Source: Paenibacillus terrae (GTDB lineage: Bacteria; Bacillota; Bacilli; Paenibacillales; Paenibacillaceae). From it: a stretch of DNA of 64,000 nt. Location: the NCBI RefSeq assembly GCF_005217525.1, contig NZ_PNXQ01000012.1:419010-483009 (forward strand), in the 5' to 3' direction. The position numbers and the translations under genes are program-made. Below, in pieces: positions 1 to 9,216 of the stretch (positions are counted from its first letter, which is position 1; each line of letters starts with the position of its first letter). The notes under the pieces are model-generated. The model saw nothing but the letters and a program-made list of their open reading frames with translations, was not told the DNA's origin and did not search any database.

Positions 1-2
1 AA

Positions 3-509
3 ATTGAGCTGATTCAGCAATCCGCCAATCAGGCAGTGAGAGAGTTAAAAGGAGCCATTCATAGCCTGAGCTCGAAAAAGAGCGGGGGCCCGACTTGGTT
101 AGGAACAGTGAAAAGCCATCTGCATACGCTGTCCAAGCTGAATCATGTACAGATTGACTTTGATATTCATGGGGATCATTTTTCACTGCCGTACTTGTAT
201 CAAAAGGCTTTGTTTCGTATCATATCCGAAGCCGCAGGTAACGCAATCCGGCATGGGCTGGCGAAGCGGATTGATGTGAAGTTAAAATTGACGCCCCAAG
301 TGATTAGACTGTCTATTCATGATGACGGAGTAGGGTTCGAGACGGCGAGAATGGTTGCAGGAGGTGAGGCAGTCAGTGCAGGCAGTGGCCTGGGCATGAT
401 GAATATGGAATATTTAGCTCATTCGATGGGAGGTGAATTTGATATTTCAAGTCGAATCGGAGAGGGCACACAGATCCGATTGTCCATTCCAGTAAATGCT
501 TATGAATAA
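3..509 (+). CDS. Sensor histidine kinase, C-terminal part (5' end outside window)
   Basis: This is the end of a NarL/DegS-type sensor kinase that would phosphorylate the adjacent response regulator. The reading frame is open to the left edge, so the GTG at 36 is internal and not the start. The visible 168 residues begin in the second helix of a HisKA_3 dimerisation domain (RELKGAIHSLSS) and continue through a HATPase domain with an N box (EAAGNAIRHG), a G1 box (DDGVGF) and a G2 box (GSGLGMMN). The phospho-accepting His and any sensor domain lie outside the window, so the signal cannot be inferred. The response regulator gene starts about 215 bases downstream. Confidence 0.9.
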   Translation: MELIQQSANQAVRELKGAIHSLSSKKSGGPTWLGTVKSHLHTLSKLNHVQIDFDIHGDHFSLPYLYQKALFRIISEAAGNAIRHGLAKRIDVKLKLTPQVIRLSIHDDGVGFETARMVAGGEAVSAGSGLGMMNMEYLAHSMGGEFDISSRIGEGTQIRLSIPVNAYE

Positions 510-724
510 GAGTATTTTGCATAAATCCCAGGAGCGATTTCAAATCAGCAATACATAGATCGAAACGGTTTAGTTCGTCTATATATTGCACTTTCGAGCG
601 TTGAGAATGGAATTATGCAAAATGCTGATAAAGATGTGTGAACATCCTGCAATACAAAATCTGCGGTAACAATCGGATACATAGGGATTATGCAAATCCT
701 GAACTGTAGACAGGAGGCCGAATC

Positions 725-1360
725 ATGAAAATTGTCATTGTCGATGATCATCCTTTAGTACGGAAAGGACTCGCTGCCGTTATATCCATGCAGCCCAATG
801 TTCAGTTTGCGGGAGAGGCCCAGAATCAACAGGAAGCACTTGTGGTTATCGAGGAAACTGACCCGGATCTGGTGCTGCTGGACTTGAAGCTTGCCGATGA
901 ATCAGGTCTGGATATTATCAAAATAGCACGCGGACGCGGGTTCAGAAGCAAATTTATTTTGCTGACATCCTCGTCCACACGAGAAGACTTCCTGAAAGCG
1001 GAGGAAGCTTCTGTGGACGGTTACGTACTCAAGGAGGCTTTGCCTGAGGAACTAATTTACGCGATTCATCTTGTCAACAAAGGACGCAAATATTATGATC
1101 CTGCTATTCTGGAGAACAAGCTGCGGGAGGATGCGGGCAATCTGACAGACGACCTGACACCGAAGGAAAAGGAAGTATTGGTCGAGCTGGGCCAGGGAGC
1201 CTGCAACCGCGAAATTGCATCCCGATTATTCATCAGCGAATTTACCGTCAAAAAGCATGTCAGTCAGATTTTGGCCAAGCTGCGGCTGGCGGATCGGACT
1301 CAGGCAGCGTTGTATGCCAATGCGATTGGTCTGGCGAAGTACGAGCCAACGAACATCTAG
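725..1360 (+). CDS. NarL/FixJ-family response regulator
   Basis: This 211-aa two-component response regulator is the likely partner of the truncated kinase upstream. The receiver domain spans about residues 1-120, with the acidic pair DD at 7-8 and the phosphorylation site Asp53 in LLDLKL. A LuxR-type helix-turn-helix lies at about 144-205 (LTPKEKEVL, then NREIASRLFISEFTVKKH). An AGGAGG ribosome binding site at 712-717 fixes the ATG start. It is followed by a terminator and then the polysaccharide operon. A role in controlling that operon is possible by position only. Confidence 0.93.
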   Translation: MKIVIVDDHPLVRKGLAAVISMQPNVQFAGEAQNQQEALVVIEETDPDLVLLDLKLADESGLDIIKIARGRGFRSKFILLTSSSTREDFLKAEEASVDGYVLKEALPEELIYAIHLVNKGRKYYDPAILENKLREDAGNLTDDLTPKEKEVLVELGQGACNREIASRLFISEFTVKKHVSQILAKLRLADRTQAALYANAIGLAKYEPTNI

Positions 1361-1691
1361 CGTGTGATACGCTGAAGGCGGTGGCGATGGAAAGCCTGTC
1401 CGACTGGGCAGTGCGCCCATGTAGCTTTCCAGTTCAGTTTATATAGCGAGTAACAGAAGAAGCCTCAAAATCACCAGCTTCGGTGGTTTTGGGGCTTTTT
1501 TCAATTTATTTTTCCATAATCAACAAAGACTGGTACAAAAGTATACCATGCTGTAGCTAAAAGTATACAATCTCATCCCCCTGTAGTGATGGAGAAAGTG
1601 CCGTCAGGTTCCATGTCGTACCCACAGCAGCTTGTTACAATTAGATCATACTTAAAATAAGAAGAAAAATGGTATGGGAGGGAGGATTTTT
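1361..1691. other. Intergenic region upstream of the polysaccharide operon
   Basis: About 330 bases without a gene. It contains an imperfect inverted repeat near 1389-1432 (GGAAAGC...GCTTTCC), the terminator of the two-component operon at 1460-1501, and a direct repeat of AAAAGTATAC at 1537 and 1559. The repeats start 22 bases apart, about two helical turns, as expected for two dimers of a regulator. The promoter of the following operon presumably lies between the repeats and 1670, but I see no convincing -35/-10 pair. Confidence 0.5.
1460..1501 (+). terminator. Rho-independent terminator after the response regulator
   Basis: A 16-base stem with two G-T pairs (AAGCCTCAAAATCACC against GGTGGTTTTGGGGCTT), a six-base loop and a T run. 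Confidence 0.9.
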
Positions 1692-2435
1692 GTGGAGAAA
1701 ACCATTTTGGATTATCTGGTCCTAATCAAAAAAAGATTGTGGCTGATTTCGATTTTTGTCATTCTCTCATGCGTGACGACTTACTTTGTGAGCGACAAGG
1801 TCGTGAAGCCGGTCTATTCCGCCTCAAGTCAGCTACTGGTTAACCATATTTCCGGTAAGCAGGGAAGCAACAATCTGAACGATGTCAACACAAGTCTTAA
1901 TTTGGTGGAAAGCTACAAGCAAATTCTCACTTCACCTAAAATTATGGAGGCTGTCGTAACGACTCATCCCGAATTCGGCTTGACGCAGCAAAAGCTGGCA
2001 GAAAAGCTGCAGGTCAAAACCTCGGATAAAAGTCAGGTCATCGGCTTGACGTTTGAGGCAGGGAGTTATCCACAGGCTGCCGCTGTTGTGAACGCGGTAA
2101 CCCAGAAATTCGTGCAGACGGTTCCGGGGCTGATGGAATTGAATAATGTGAAAATCTTGAATGAGGCGGACCCGCGGGCCAATCCTGACCCGACCAATGG
2201 AAATCCGCTCATGAATATTGCGATTAGCTTTCTCGTATCGCTGATGATTGCACTGGGCACGATTGTGTTTCTGGAAAGCATCAACGGTACGCTGCGCACG
2301 GAAAAAGAGGCAGATGCGGACATCGGTATTCCAGTGATTGCATCCATCCCGGTCATTCGCAAGAAGGACATCGACGGCGCAGCCGGAAATTCCAAAGAAC
2401 GGGTAGGGGAGCGTAAATATGCTGCGATTGAATGA
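1692..2435 (+). CDS. pepA: Wzz/YveK-type chain-length regulator (co-polymerase)
   Basis: Membrane co-polymerase that sets polysaccharide chain length and activates the cognate BY-kinase. The 247-aa protein has a first membrane segment at about residues 13-33 (WLISIFVILSCVTTYF), an extracytoplasmic loop, and a second segment near 180-200 (ISFLVSLMIALGTIVFL) followed by a short cytoplasmic tail. An ATG exists at 1674, but the GGAGG at 1681-1685 lies inside that longer frame. The GTG at 1692, six bases after it, is therefore the better start. It overlaps the next gene by 17 bases. The symbol comes from matching gene order with the paenan cluster from memory. Confidence 0.85.
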   Translation: MEKTILDYLVLIKKRLWLISIFVILSCVTTYFVSDKVVKPVYSASSQLLVNHISGKQGSNNLNDVNTSLNLVESYKQILTSPKIMEAVVTTHPEFGLTQQKLAEKLQVKTSDKSQVIGLTFEAGSYPQAAAVVNAVTQKFVQTVPGLMELNNVKILNEADPRANPDPTNGNPLMNIAISFLVSLMIALGTIVFLESINGTLRTEKEADADIGIPVIASIPVIRKKDIDGAAGNSKERVGERKYAAIE

Positions 2436-3057
2436 CATGTTGATTACAGAAAGCAATCCTTCATCGTATGTCTCGGAATCCTTCCGTTCCCTCCGTACAT
2501 ACATTCGGCAGCAGGTCATCGGGCAGACGGACCGCGGGACGGTTCTGCTGCTGACCTCGCCAGAGAGCGGAGCGGGCAAAACAACGCTGATCGCCAACAT
2601 CGGCGTTTCCTTTGCACAAGAAGGCAGGAAGGTGGCTCTGGTGGATTGCAATCTCCATACGCCAGCGTTGCACGAGATATTCGGATTGGAGAATACCGGA
2701 GGTTTATCGGCTTATTTGCGCGGTGGAGCTGCTTCCAAGTCCATCGTCAGATATGGCGTGCCGGAGTTGTCTGTTATTCCAGGCGGAGACACCTTGCACA
2801 ACGCGGCTGATTTGCTCGGCAGTGAACGCATGGTGGAGCTGCTGGAAGAGCTAAAACGCGAATATGACATCATACTGCTCGACTCGGCTCCAGCGCTGAA
2901 CTATACGGATGCTCGCCTGGTCGCAAGCTTGACGGATGGTGTGATTCTCGTCGCCAGACACGCCCGGACCAAGCGGGAAGATTTGCGCAAAACAAAGCAA
3001 CTCATGGATCAGGCCGGTGCGACACTGGTTGGAATTGTGATGAATCAGGTGAAGTAA
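2419..3057 (+). CDS. pepB: BY-kinase-like CpsD/CapB ATPase
   Basis: Cytoplasmic partner of the preceding chain-length protein, of the CpsD/CapB bacterial tyrosine kinase family; 212 aa. Walker A is intact (SPESGAGKTT, Lys54) and Walker B reads IILLDSAP (Asp155). The Walker A' motif reads VALVDCNLH, so the second Asp expected in this family is Asn78. The protein ends at VGIVMNQVK with no C-terminal tyrosine cluster, the usual autophosphorylation substrate. Either it is a weak kinase or it works mainly as an ATP-binding adaptor. The start overlaps pepA, with AGGGGAG upstream. Confidence 0.85.
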   Translation: MLRLNDMLITESNPSSYVSESFRSLRTYIRQQVIGQTDRGTVLLLTSPESGAGKTTLIANIGVSFAQEGRKVALVDCNLHTPALHEIFGLENTGGLSAYLRGGAASKSIVRYGVPELSVIPGGDTLHNAADLLGSERMVELLEELKREYDIILLDSAPALNYTDARLVASLTDGVILVARHARTKREDLRKTKQLMDQAGATLVGIVMNQVK

Positions 3058-3096
3058 GCAACACCAAAATTCGATGATGCAAGGAGAATGAGTGCG

Positions 3097-3990
3097 ATGA
3101 CGAAAAGAGTGAAAAAGGCCATTATTCCAGCAGCAGGTTTGGGTACGCGCTTCCTTCCTGCAACCAAGGCAATGCCTAAGGAAATGCTTCCGATTATCAA
3201 TAAGCCCACAATTCAATATATCGTGGAAGAAGCGATTGCTTCTGGTATTGAGGACATTATTATCGTAACGGGCAAAGGCAAGCGTGCGATTGAGGATCAC
3301 TTTGACAACGCATTTGAGCTGGAATCGAAGCTGCTGGAGGACGGCAAGCTGAAGCTTCTGGAAGAGGTTCAGCGTTCTTCGGGAGTAGAAATTCACTACA
3401 TTCGCCAGAAAGAACCCAAAGGTCTGGGACATGCGGTATGGTGCGCAAGACGCTTTATCGGGGACGAGCCGTTCGGTGTACTGCTGGGCGATGATATCGT
3501 AACAGGTCAGAAGCCTTGCCTGCGTCAGTTGATGGATCAATATGAGGAAACTCAAAATTCCGTCATCGGTGTACAGCGGGTACCGCAGGAATTCACGAAT
3601 CGCTATGGCATCATTGAACCGGATCAACAGGACGGACGTCTGTACCGGGTAAACAATTTTATAGAAAAACCGGCTCCGGGCACAGCGCCTTCCGATCTGG
3701 CTATTATGGGTCGTTATGTATTCTCACCAAAAATTTTCAAATATCTCGATCTTCAGGAAAAAGGGGCAGGCGGCGAAATTCAGTTGACCGATGCGATCCA
3801 AAAGCTGAATCAAAGCGAGCGCGTATACGCCTACGACTTTGAAGGAACACGCTACGACGTGGGTGAGCGTCTTGGTTATATTTTGACCACACTTGAATTT
3901 GCACTCGCTAGTGATGATTTGAAGTATCCGGTTATAGAAGCCATGCACGAGTGGCTGAAAAAGACCGAGAAAGCAACCACGGCAGGTTGA
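3097..3990 (+). CDS. galU: UTP-glucose-1-phosphate uridylyltransferase
   Basis: Makes UDP-glucose from UTP and glucose 1-phosphate, feeding glucosyl transfer and, through the two Ugd enzymes in the locus, UDP-glucuronate. The N terminus has the nucleotidyltransferase signature [20 protein letters not shown], with the lysines typical of GalU; LLGDDI and the FIEKP loop follow. Length is 297 aa, usual for bacterial GalU. An ATG at 3088 is only one base from the AAGGAG at 3081-3086, so the ATG at 3097, ten bases away, is preferred. Confidence 0.95.
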   Translation: MTKRVKKAIIPAAGLGTRFLPATKAMPKEMLPIINKPTIQYIVEEAIASGIEDIIIVTGKGKRAIEDHFDNAFELESKLLEDGKLKLLEEVQRSSGVEIHYIRQKEPKGLGHAVWCARRFIGDEPFGVLLGDDIVTGQKPCLRQLMDQYEETQNSVIGVQRVPQEFTNRYGIIEPDQQDGRLYRVNNFIEKPAPGTAPSDLAIMGRYVFSPKIFKYLDLQEKGAGGEIQLTDAIQKLNQSERVYAYDFEGTRYDVGERLGYILTTLEFALASDDLKYPVIEAMHEWLKKTEKATTAG

Positions 3991-4006
3991 GAGGGGGTAC
4001 GTCAGC

Positions 4007-4705
4007 ATGAGCATGGAAAATTTACCGGAGGACGGCGAGGCTGTCATGTCAGGTAAAGCGTTTTACATGCCATACGGAAATACACAAATTCAGGATAAAA
4101 CGTCTTACCTGGTAACCAAGCGATTGCTCGACATGTTGCTGTCTTTCGTGGGTTTGATCGTATTACTGCCGCTTTTTATCGTGGTGGGTGTTTTGATCAA
4201 GCTCGAAGATCCGAAGGGAAGCGTTTTTTTTAAGCAAATTCGGGTGGGCAAGAACGAGAAGCTATTCAACATGTATAAATTCCGCTCCATGGTGTCCAAC
4301 GCCGAGGAGCTGAAAAAGGACTTAATGGAGCTGAATGAAGTGAGCGGCGCCATGTTCAAAATTAAAAACGACCCGCGAATTACGAAGATCGGCAGTTTTT
4401 TGCGCAAGACGAGTATTGATGAGATTCCACAGCTGTGGAATGTGTTGGTCGGGGACATGACGTTAGTAGGTCCACGTCCGCCATTGCCGAGCGAGGTTGA
4501 GCAATACTCTGATTATGACAAGCAGCGCCTGATTGTCACACCAGGATGTACCGGCTACTGGCAGGTGAGTGCACGTAACAGTGTAGGCTTCGAAGAAATG
4601 GTGCAAATGGATTTGAAGTATATTCATGTTCGCAATACGTGGCTCGATCTGAAAATCATCATGAAAACAGGCATTAAAATGCTGTTCTCCAAGGATGCTT
4701 ACTGA
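4007..4705 (+). CDS. pepC: Undecaprenyl-phosphate sugar-1-phosphate transferase
   Basis: Initiating enzyme that loads the first sugar phosphate of a repeat unit onto undecaprenyl phosphate at the inner membrane face. The 232-aa protein is a short, single-domain member of the bacterial sugar transferase family. It has a membrane helix at about 43-66, then [43 protein letters not shown] and the C-terminal PGCTGYWQV region typical of WbaP/EpsL catalytic domains. The nature of the sugar is not evident. A paralogue (pepQ) lies at 25.1 kb. The stop overlaps the next start by one base. Confidence 0.92.
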   Translation: MSMENLPEDGEAVMSGKAFYMPYGNTQIQDKTSYLVTKRLLDMLLSFVGLIVLLPLFIVVGVLIKLEDPKGSVFFKQIRVGKNEKLFNMYKFRSMVSNAEELKKDLMELNEVSGAMFKIKNDPRITKIGSFLRKTSIDEIPQLWNVLVGDMTLVGPRPPLPSEVEQYSDYDKQRLIVTPGCTGYWQVSARNSVGFEEMVQMDLKYIHVRNTWLDLKIIMKTGIKMLFSKDAY

Positions 4706-5640
4706 TGGATGCATTCAAGCGGTGTCCCGCAGTGTCCGTCGTTATTTGCACCTATAACCGGGCTGATCTGCTGGAAAAAACGCTAATGTCGCTGCTGGAG
4801 CTGAACGACCTTGCGCTGGCTGAGATCATTGTGGTCGATAATCGCTCCACCGACCATACGGCGGCAACGATCAAAAGATTTAATGCCGAGCACGGTCATG
4901 ATATTCATCTTCGGTATCATTATGAGCGCGAGCAAGGATTATCAGCCGCTCGTAATGCGGGTATTACGTTATCGAGGGCAGAAGTCATTGCTTTTCTGGA
5001 TGATGATGCGATCCCGTGTGCTACATGGCTGCAAACGATTATGTCGACCTTCGGAAATAATTCCGAACTGACGGCCATGGGCGGGAAGATAGATCCTTTG
5101 TTTGAAACGGAACGACCGGGCTGGCTGACCGGGCCGCTTGAGTTGCCTTACACGATTATTGACTTGGGAAAAGCCATCCGTGAATATCCGGCGGGACTGA
5201 ATCCGTTCGGAGCGAATATGGCCATGCGCAAAACAGCTTTTGCTGCCGTAATGTTCCCACTTCATTTGGGAAGAAAGGGAGATATTCTCTTATCTGGTGA
5301 AGAATCGTGGGTATTTGAGCAGATTCGTAAAAATGGTGGAACGATCATGTATCATCCTCACATGGCAGTGAAGCATTTTGTTCCGGCTGCACGCTTAACA
5401 AAGGAATGGATCATGAACCGTTACTACTGTCAGGGTATGTCTTATGCTGTTCAGGCCGCAGGCCTGCGCGGCAACGTGATGCTGATGGCGAAGACGGCAG
5501 CCAAATGGCTATACAACACGGTGGACTCCCTGCTGGCACGTACTGAGGGCAGAAAGCTGTTGAACCGGTGCAGATTTGAAAGTATACGGGGAACCCTGGA
5601 TACGCTGCGCAACCGGAAAAGCGAGTCAGCTGCGGGGTGA
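4705..5640 (+). CDS. pepD: Family 2 glycosyltransferase
   Basis: Cytoplasmic GT-A glycosyltransferase of 311 aa that adds a sugar to the lipid-linked repeat unit. The N terminus SVVICTYNRADLL and VDNRSTD are typical nucleotide-binding elements of GT2. FLDDDA supplies the metal-binding DxD motif near residue 100. SGEESWVFEQI, near residue 200, fits the acceptor/catalytic region. It is translationally coupled to pepC (TGATG). Donor and acceptor cannot be told from sequence. Confidence 0.88.
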   Translation: MDAFKRCPAVSVVICTYNRADLLEKTLMSLLELNDLALAEIIVVDNRSTDHTAATIKRFNAEHGHDIHLRYHYEREQGLSAARNAGITLSRAEVIAFLDDDAIPCATWLQTIMSTFGNNSELTAMGGKIDPLFETERPGWLTGPLELPYTIIDLGKAIREYPAGLNPFGANMAMRKTAFAAVMFPLHLGRKGDILLSGEESWVFEQIRKNGGTIMYHPHMAVKHFVPAARLTKEWIMNRYYCQGMSYAVQAAGLRGNVMLMAKTAAKWLYNTVDSLLARTEGRKLLNRCRFESIRGTLDTLRNRKSESAAG

Positions 5641-5650
5641 AAGATTGATC

Positions 5651-6988
5651 ATGAGCAACTATCCTTGGACTTCAAGAATAAACACAATACAGCATGTTTT
5701 CATTTTTCTTCTAGGCGCTCTTGCTGTAGGAATTGCGGCTACTTATCAGCCGGTGGCCAGCATTGCGGCGGTATGCTTACTGCTTCTGCTGGCCGTTTCT
5801 ATCCATCATCCAGAGCGCATCAGCTATGCAGTTCTGCTGAGTACGGCGGTATCGGTGGATTCCTTGTATCAGGGTGGCGTATTCGGGATCGAGATTTTGT
5901 CATTATACAAATTGGGCATTTTGGCCTTGCTGGTACCGTGCATGCTCGTTTACGGCATACGTCTTAAATTTAGCTATCCGATCTGGGCATTGGTGATCAT
6001 GCTGGGGATTACATTTGGATTTTCAGCATGGCTGCCTACGCTGACGACCTCGATTGCAGTGAAGGCGTTCGTCGGACTATCATTGCCCTTCTTTTTTTTA
6101 CTGATCCAGTGGAAGAAGGAGGTGGCCGAAAAGCATATCCGGTTGGTCAGCCTGCTGCCGATCATTAGTGTGGTCGTTGGACTCGTTTTACAGATCGTAG
6201 GTATGCATTCGTTTACCGATGTGGAATTTACGGGAGCGGTGAGAGTACAGGGGGCGAATATTCCGCCGCATCTGGCGATGCTTTCCTTCCTCGGGATTGC
6301 CGTCTCGTTGATTGAGGTCAAACGCAAGCCGCAGCAAGCTGCCTTTTATTATACGGTGCTGGCGCTGAACTTTTTGATTCTGATTGCTACCGGCACACGC
6401 GGGCCGATTCTGGCACTGTTGCTCATGTTTGCTGTGTATCTGTTCGATATCGCCAGGCAGTATCTCAAGGGGAAAATCAATTATTTGCTACCGCTGGCCG
6501 GATCGTTTTTGATTGCTCTGGGGGCGGTGGCCCTGCAATGGAACAATTTAAAAAAACGCTCCTTCGAGCGGGAGACCGATACGGGAATTGATCTGTCGGG
6601 ACGCTCGGAGGCATGGGAATATTTCTTGAACAGAGTACAGGATTATCCGTGGTCAGGCAGGGGTCTTGGCGCGGTGACGGTTGCGAACGACGGGACGTTA
6701 TTCAAAGGCTTTGTCGTGCCGCATAACGAGTATATACGCTTTTATTTTGACACGGGATATATTGGCTGCGGGTTATTGATGCTTTCATTGCTGGTCGTGT
6801 TCGTTCTCATTTACCGGTCGCTTGCCAAGTCGATCAAACCTTATTTTGCAAGCTTGATTGCGGGCTTTCTGATTTATTCATTTTCAGATAACACGTTGTC
6901 GACGGTTCAGATGATTATTCCATTTTGCTGGTATTTGAACGTTTTATACCAGACATCTACTCAAACCGATTTTCGCAAAGAGAAGTGA
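5651..6988 (+). CDS. pepE: O-antigen polymerase/ligase-like membrane protein (Wzy)
   Basis: Multi-spanning protein of about 445 aa with roughly ten hydrophobic segments. The large loop GRGLGAVTVANDGTLF...VPHNEYIRFYFDTG is characteristic of Wzy/WaaL proteins, which join repeat units on undecaprenyl pyrophosphate outside the membrane. The frame is open further upstream, but the ATG at 5651 after the pepD stop is the natural start. A TTG two codons earlier is possible, and the ribosome binding site is weak. A second polymerase candidate is pepG. Confidence 0.85.
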   Translation: MSNYPWTSRINTIQHVFIFLLGALAVGIAATYQPVASIAAVCLLLLLAVSIHHPERISYAVLLSTAVSVDSLYQGGVFGIEILSLYKLGILALLVPCMLVYGIRLKFSYPIWALVIMLGITFGFSAWLPTLTTSIAVKAFVGLSLPFFFLLIQWKKEVAEKHIRLVSLLPIISVVVGLVLQIVGMHSFTDVEFTGAVRVQGANIPPHLAMLSFLGIAVSLIEVKRKPQQAAFYYTVLALNFLILIATGTRGPILALLLMFAVYLFDIARQYLKGKINYLLPLAGSFLIALGAVALQWNNLKKRSFERETDTGIDLSGRSEAWEYFLNRVQDYPWSGRGLGAVTVANDGTLFKGFVVPHNEYIRFYFDTGYIGCGLLMLSLLVVFVLIYRSLAKSIKPYFASLIAGFLIYSFSDNTLSTVQMIIPFCWYLNVLYQTSTQTDFRKEK

Positions 6989-6992
6989 TACG

Positions 6993-7763
6993 ATGAGCAG
7001 AGTGAACATGTTCGATGTCAACTTTGATAATTATGATTTTAACGATCTACTCGAATTTATAGATACTTCTATTGAGCATCAGCGTCATTCCTACATTTTG
7101 ACCTGTAATGTCGATCATGTGATCAAACTTCGCAAGGATGATGAATTCCGCAAGGTATACTCCGATGCAGGAGCTGTGGTGGCTGATGGAATGCCAATTA
7201 TATGGGCGTCCAGGTTGCTGAAAAAACCCCTCAAGCAAAAGGTATCAGGCTCCGATCTGTTCACCCGGCTGGGGGAGGCTTTTGAGGATCGAGGCTATCG
7301 CTTGTTTTTTCTGGGGGCGGCGGATGGTATTCCCGAGAAGGCGATGCTCAATCTTCAGGAGTCGTACCCGAACATGAATGTAGTGGGCTGTTACTCTCCT
7401 TCCTATGGCTTTGAGAAAAATGAGGAAGAGAACAGACACATTGTCCAATTGCTGCAAGAGACCCGCCCGGACATCGTTTTTGTCGGCGTAGGCGCACCTA
7501 AACAGGAAAAATGGATTTACAGATATTACGAGACATATCGCGCTCCGATTTCGATAGGGGTGGGAGCTACGTTTGATTTTCTGTCGGGAAATGTGAAGCG
7601 TGCACCGGAGCTGATGCAGAGGACGGGATTTGAATGGTTTTGGCGGTTGTCTCAAGAGCCTAAACGTTTGTGGAAAAGATACTTGATTGAGGATTCCCAG
7701 TTTCTCGTACTGCTGTTTAAGGAAATGTTCAAGCGGAACCGGGTGAAGGGAGGTCAGGGGTGA
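6993..7763 (+). CDS. pepF: WecG/TagA/CpsF-family glycosyltransferase
   Basis: 256-aa glycosyltransferase of the family that includes ManNAc transferases of teichoic acid and enterobacterial common antigen synthesis. Seen motifs are TCNVDHVIKLRKD, VADGMPIIWASRLL, FFLGAADG, the catalytic-region VGVGAPKQEKWI and GVGATFDFLSGNVKRAP. The C-terminal helix FEWFWRLSQEPKRLWKRY probably binds the membrane surface. It overlaps pepG by four bases. A paralogue, pepV, is at 33.7 kb. Confidence 0.9.
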   Translation: MSRVNMFDVNFDNYDFNDLLEFIDTSIEHQRHSYILTCNVDHVIKLRKDDEFRKVYSDAGAVVADGMPIIWASRLLKKPLKQKVSGSDLFTRLGEAFEDRGYRLFFLGAADGIPEKAMLNLQESYPNMNVVGCYSPSYGFEKNEEENRHIVQLLQETRPDIVFVGVGAPKQEKWIYRYYETYRAPISIGVGATFDFLSGNVKRAPELMQRTGFEWFWRLSQEPKRLWKRYLIEDSQFLVLLFKEMFKRNRVKGGQG

Positions 7764-9211
7764 GAAATATGACTCGGCTGGCAGATCAGCAGGTTTCCGT
7801 TTGGTTAGGAAATCGGCGTGGAATTGGCATGATCGGCATGGGAGTGCTGGCTTGTATGCTGCCACTCGCCATCGGATTTGTCAGCGCCAAGATGAATCCC
7901 ACCATGAGCCAGCAGGGAGCCATATTGCTGGCACTCGTTTTTCCGGCCTTTTTGCTGGCGATTATCCAGTCGCGGATGCTGATTCCGTACACACTGACGG
8001 TGTGGGCAGTAGGTCCGGAAATCCGGCGCATTGCAGACTGGTTGGAGGGAACGTATCACTCGGTGTCCTTGTTGAGCTTGGCACCGTTGCTGGTCAGCAG
8101 CATGTTGGTTATTCCTGTGCTGCGTGGCATTCATCAGGCGGAAAAGCCATTGACCCGAATTGCTGTGTTTTTTGGGATTGAACTAGCCTACGGAAGTATG
8201 GTCGGGTTGTTCAAAAATGGAATCGTTTTTGCCTATGATTTAGCCAACTATGTGATTCCTTTGCTACTGCTGCCTTATCTTGCGATTAAGCCCATGAAAG
8301 CTAAGGAGCTGGACCGTCTGCTGTATTCCTATGCTAATATTGCCGTTCTCGTGGCGATTTACGGCATTATTCAGTATTTGACGGTGCCACCTTGGGATGC
8401 GTTTTGGATGAATAACGTAGAGATGAATTCCATTGGTATACCAGAGCCACTCCAAATCAGAGTTTTCTCTTCGATGAACTCGCCTGGTCCCTGCGCTATT
8501 TTCCTGGCAATGGCGCTTGTACCCATGCTGATGGAAAAACGGTGGCGCGGCACCTTGGGATGGATCGGAGTCCTGCTGACGGTCGTTTGTCTTTTGATCA
8601 CGCTGGTACGTTCAGCCTGGCTGATTGCATTCGTTATGCTGCTGGCGTATATCCTCACTTCATCCTCCAAGGGAAAGTGGAAAACCTTGTTTCAACTTGC
8701 TGTTGTTGGCCTCCTTCTCTACATCATTGTTCCGAAGCTGCCGGGAGCAGAAGGTCTTGTGGCACGCATGCAAACGTTGACGGATATTCAACAGGATCAT
8801 TCGTACAATGAACGCTTGGATCTGTTGCATACGATGCTTCCGGCCATTGTCGGTAATCCGGTAGGGCAGGGGATCGGGAGTGTCGGAATTGGGACCAAGC
8901 TAGATAACGGCGGCGATCTCGGTGAACTTGGGATTATGGATAATGGCTATATTGCCATTTTTCTCACCTTCGGTATTTTCGGAGCATTCTTTTTCTTCGG
9001 TGGTCTGTTCGTTATCGTCAAGCGCCTCCTTGTCCGCATTGCCGAGCGAGATTCCAGCCAGCCTTATATCAGACTGGCGTTGGCTACGTGGGCCGGAGCT
9101 GTAGCCAGTCTCATATCGGATAACGGTTTTCCCGGTATGCGCGGCTATCTGATCTGGATGATGATCGGAATAGGACTGTGGGCGAAAGATGTTATCGCGG
9201 AAAGAAGGTAG
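7760..9211 (+). CDS. pepG: Second O-antigen polymerase-like membrane protein
   Basis: Integral membrane protein of 483 aa with about ten to twelve hydrophobic segments. The periplasmic-loop pattern (NERLDLLHTMLPAIVGNPVG, then GELGIMDNGYIAIFLTFG) is seen in Wzy-type polymerases. The GTG at 7760 has GGGAGG six bases upstream; an ATG at 7769 is the alternative. Its presence beside pepE means the locus has two polymerase candidates, consistent with two repeat-unit types. Confidence 0.82.
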   Translation: MRNMTRLADQQVSVWLGNRRGIGMIGMGVLACMLPLAIGFVSAKMNPTMSQQGAILLALVFPAFLLAIIQSRMLIPYTLTVWAVGPEIRRIADWLEGTYHSVSLLSLAPLLVSSMLVIPVLRGIHQAEKPLTRIAVFFGIELAYGSMVGLFKNGIVFAYDLANYVIPLLLLPYLAIKPMKAKELDRLLYSYANIAVLVAIYGIIQYLTVPPWDAFWMNNVEMNSIGIPEPLQIRVFSSMNSPGPCAIFLAMALVPMLMEKRWRGTLGWIGVLLTVVCLLITLVRSAWLIAFVMLLAYILTSSSKGKWKTLFQLAVVGLLLYIIVPKLPGAEGLVARMQTLTDIQQDHSYNERLDLLHTMLPAIVGNPVGQGIGSVGIGTKLDNGGDLGELGIMDNGYIAIFLTFGIFGAFFFFGGLFVIVKRLLVRIAERDSSQPYIRLALATWAGAVASLISDNGFPGMRGYLIWMMIGIGLWAKDVIAERR

Positions 9212-9216
9212 AGGCT

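Noticed and set aside
2851..3627. A 258-codon minus-strand open frame over pepB and galU
   Set aside because: It spans two well-supported plus-strand genes, and its translation shows no domain pattern.
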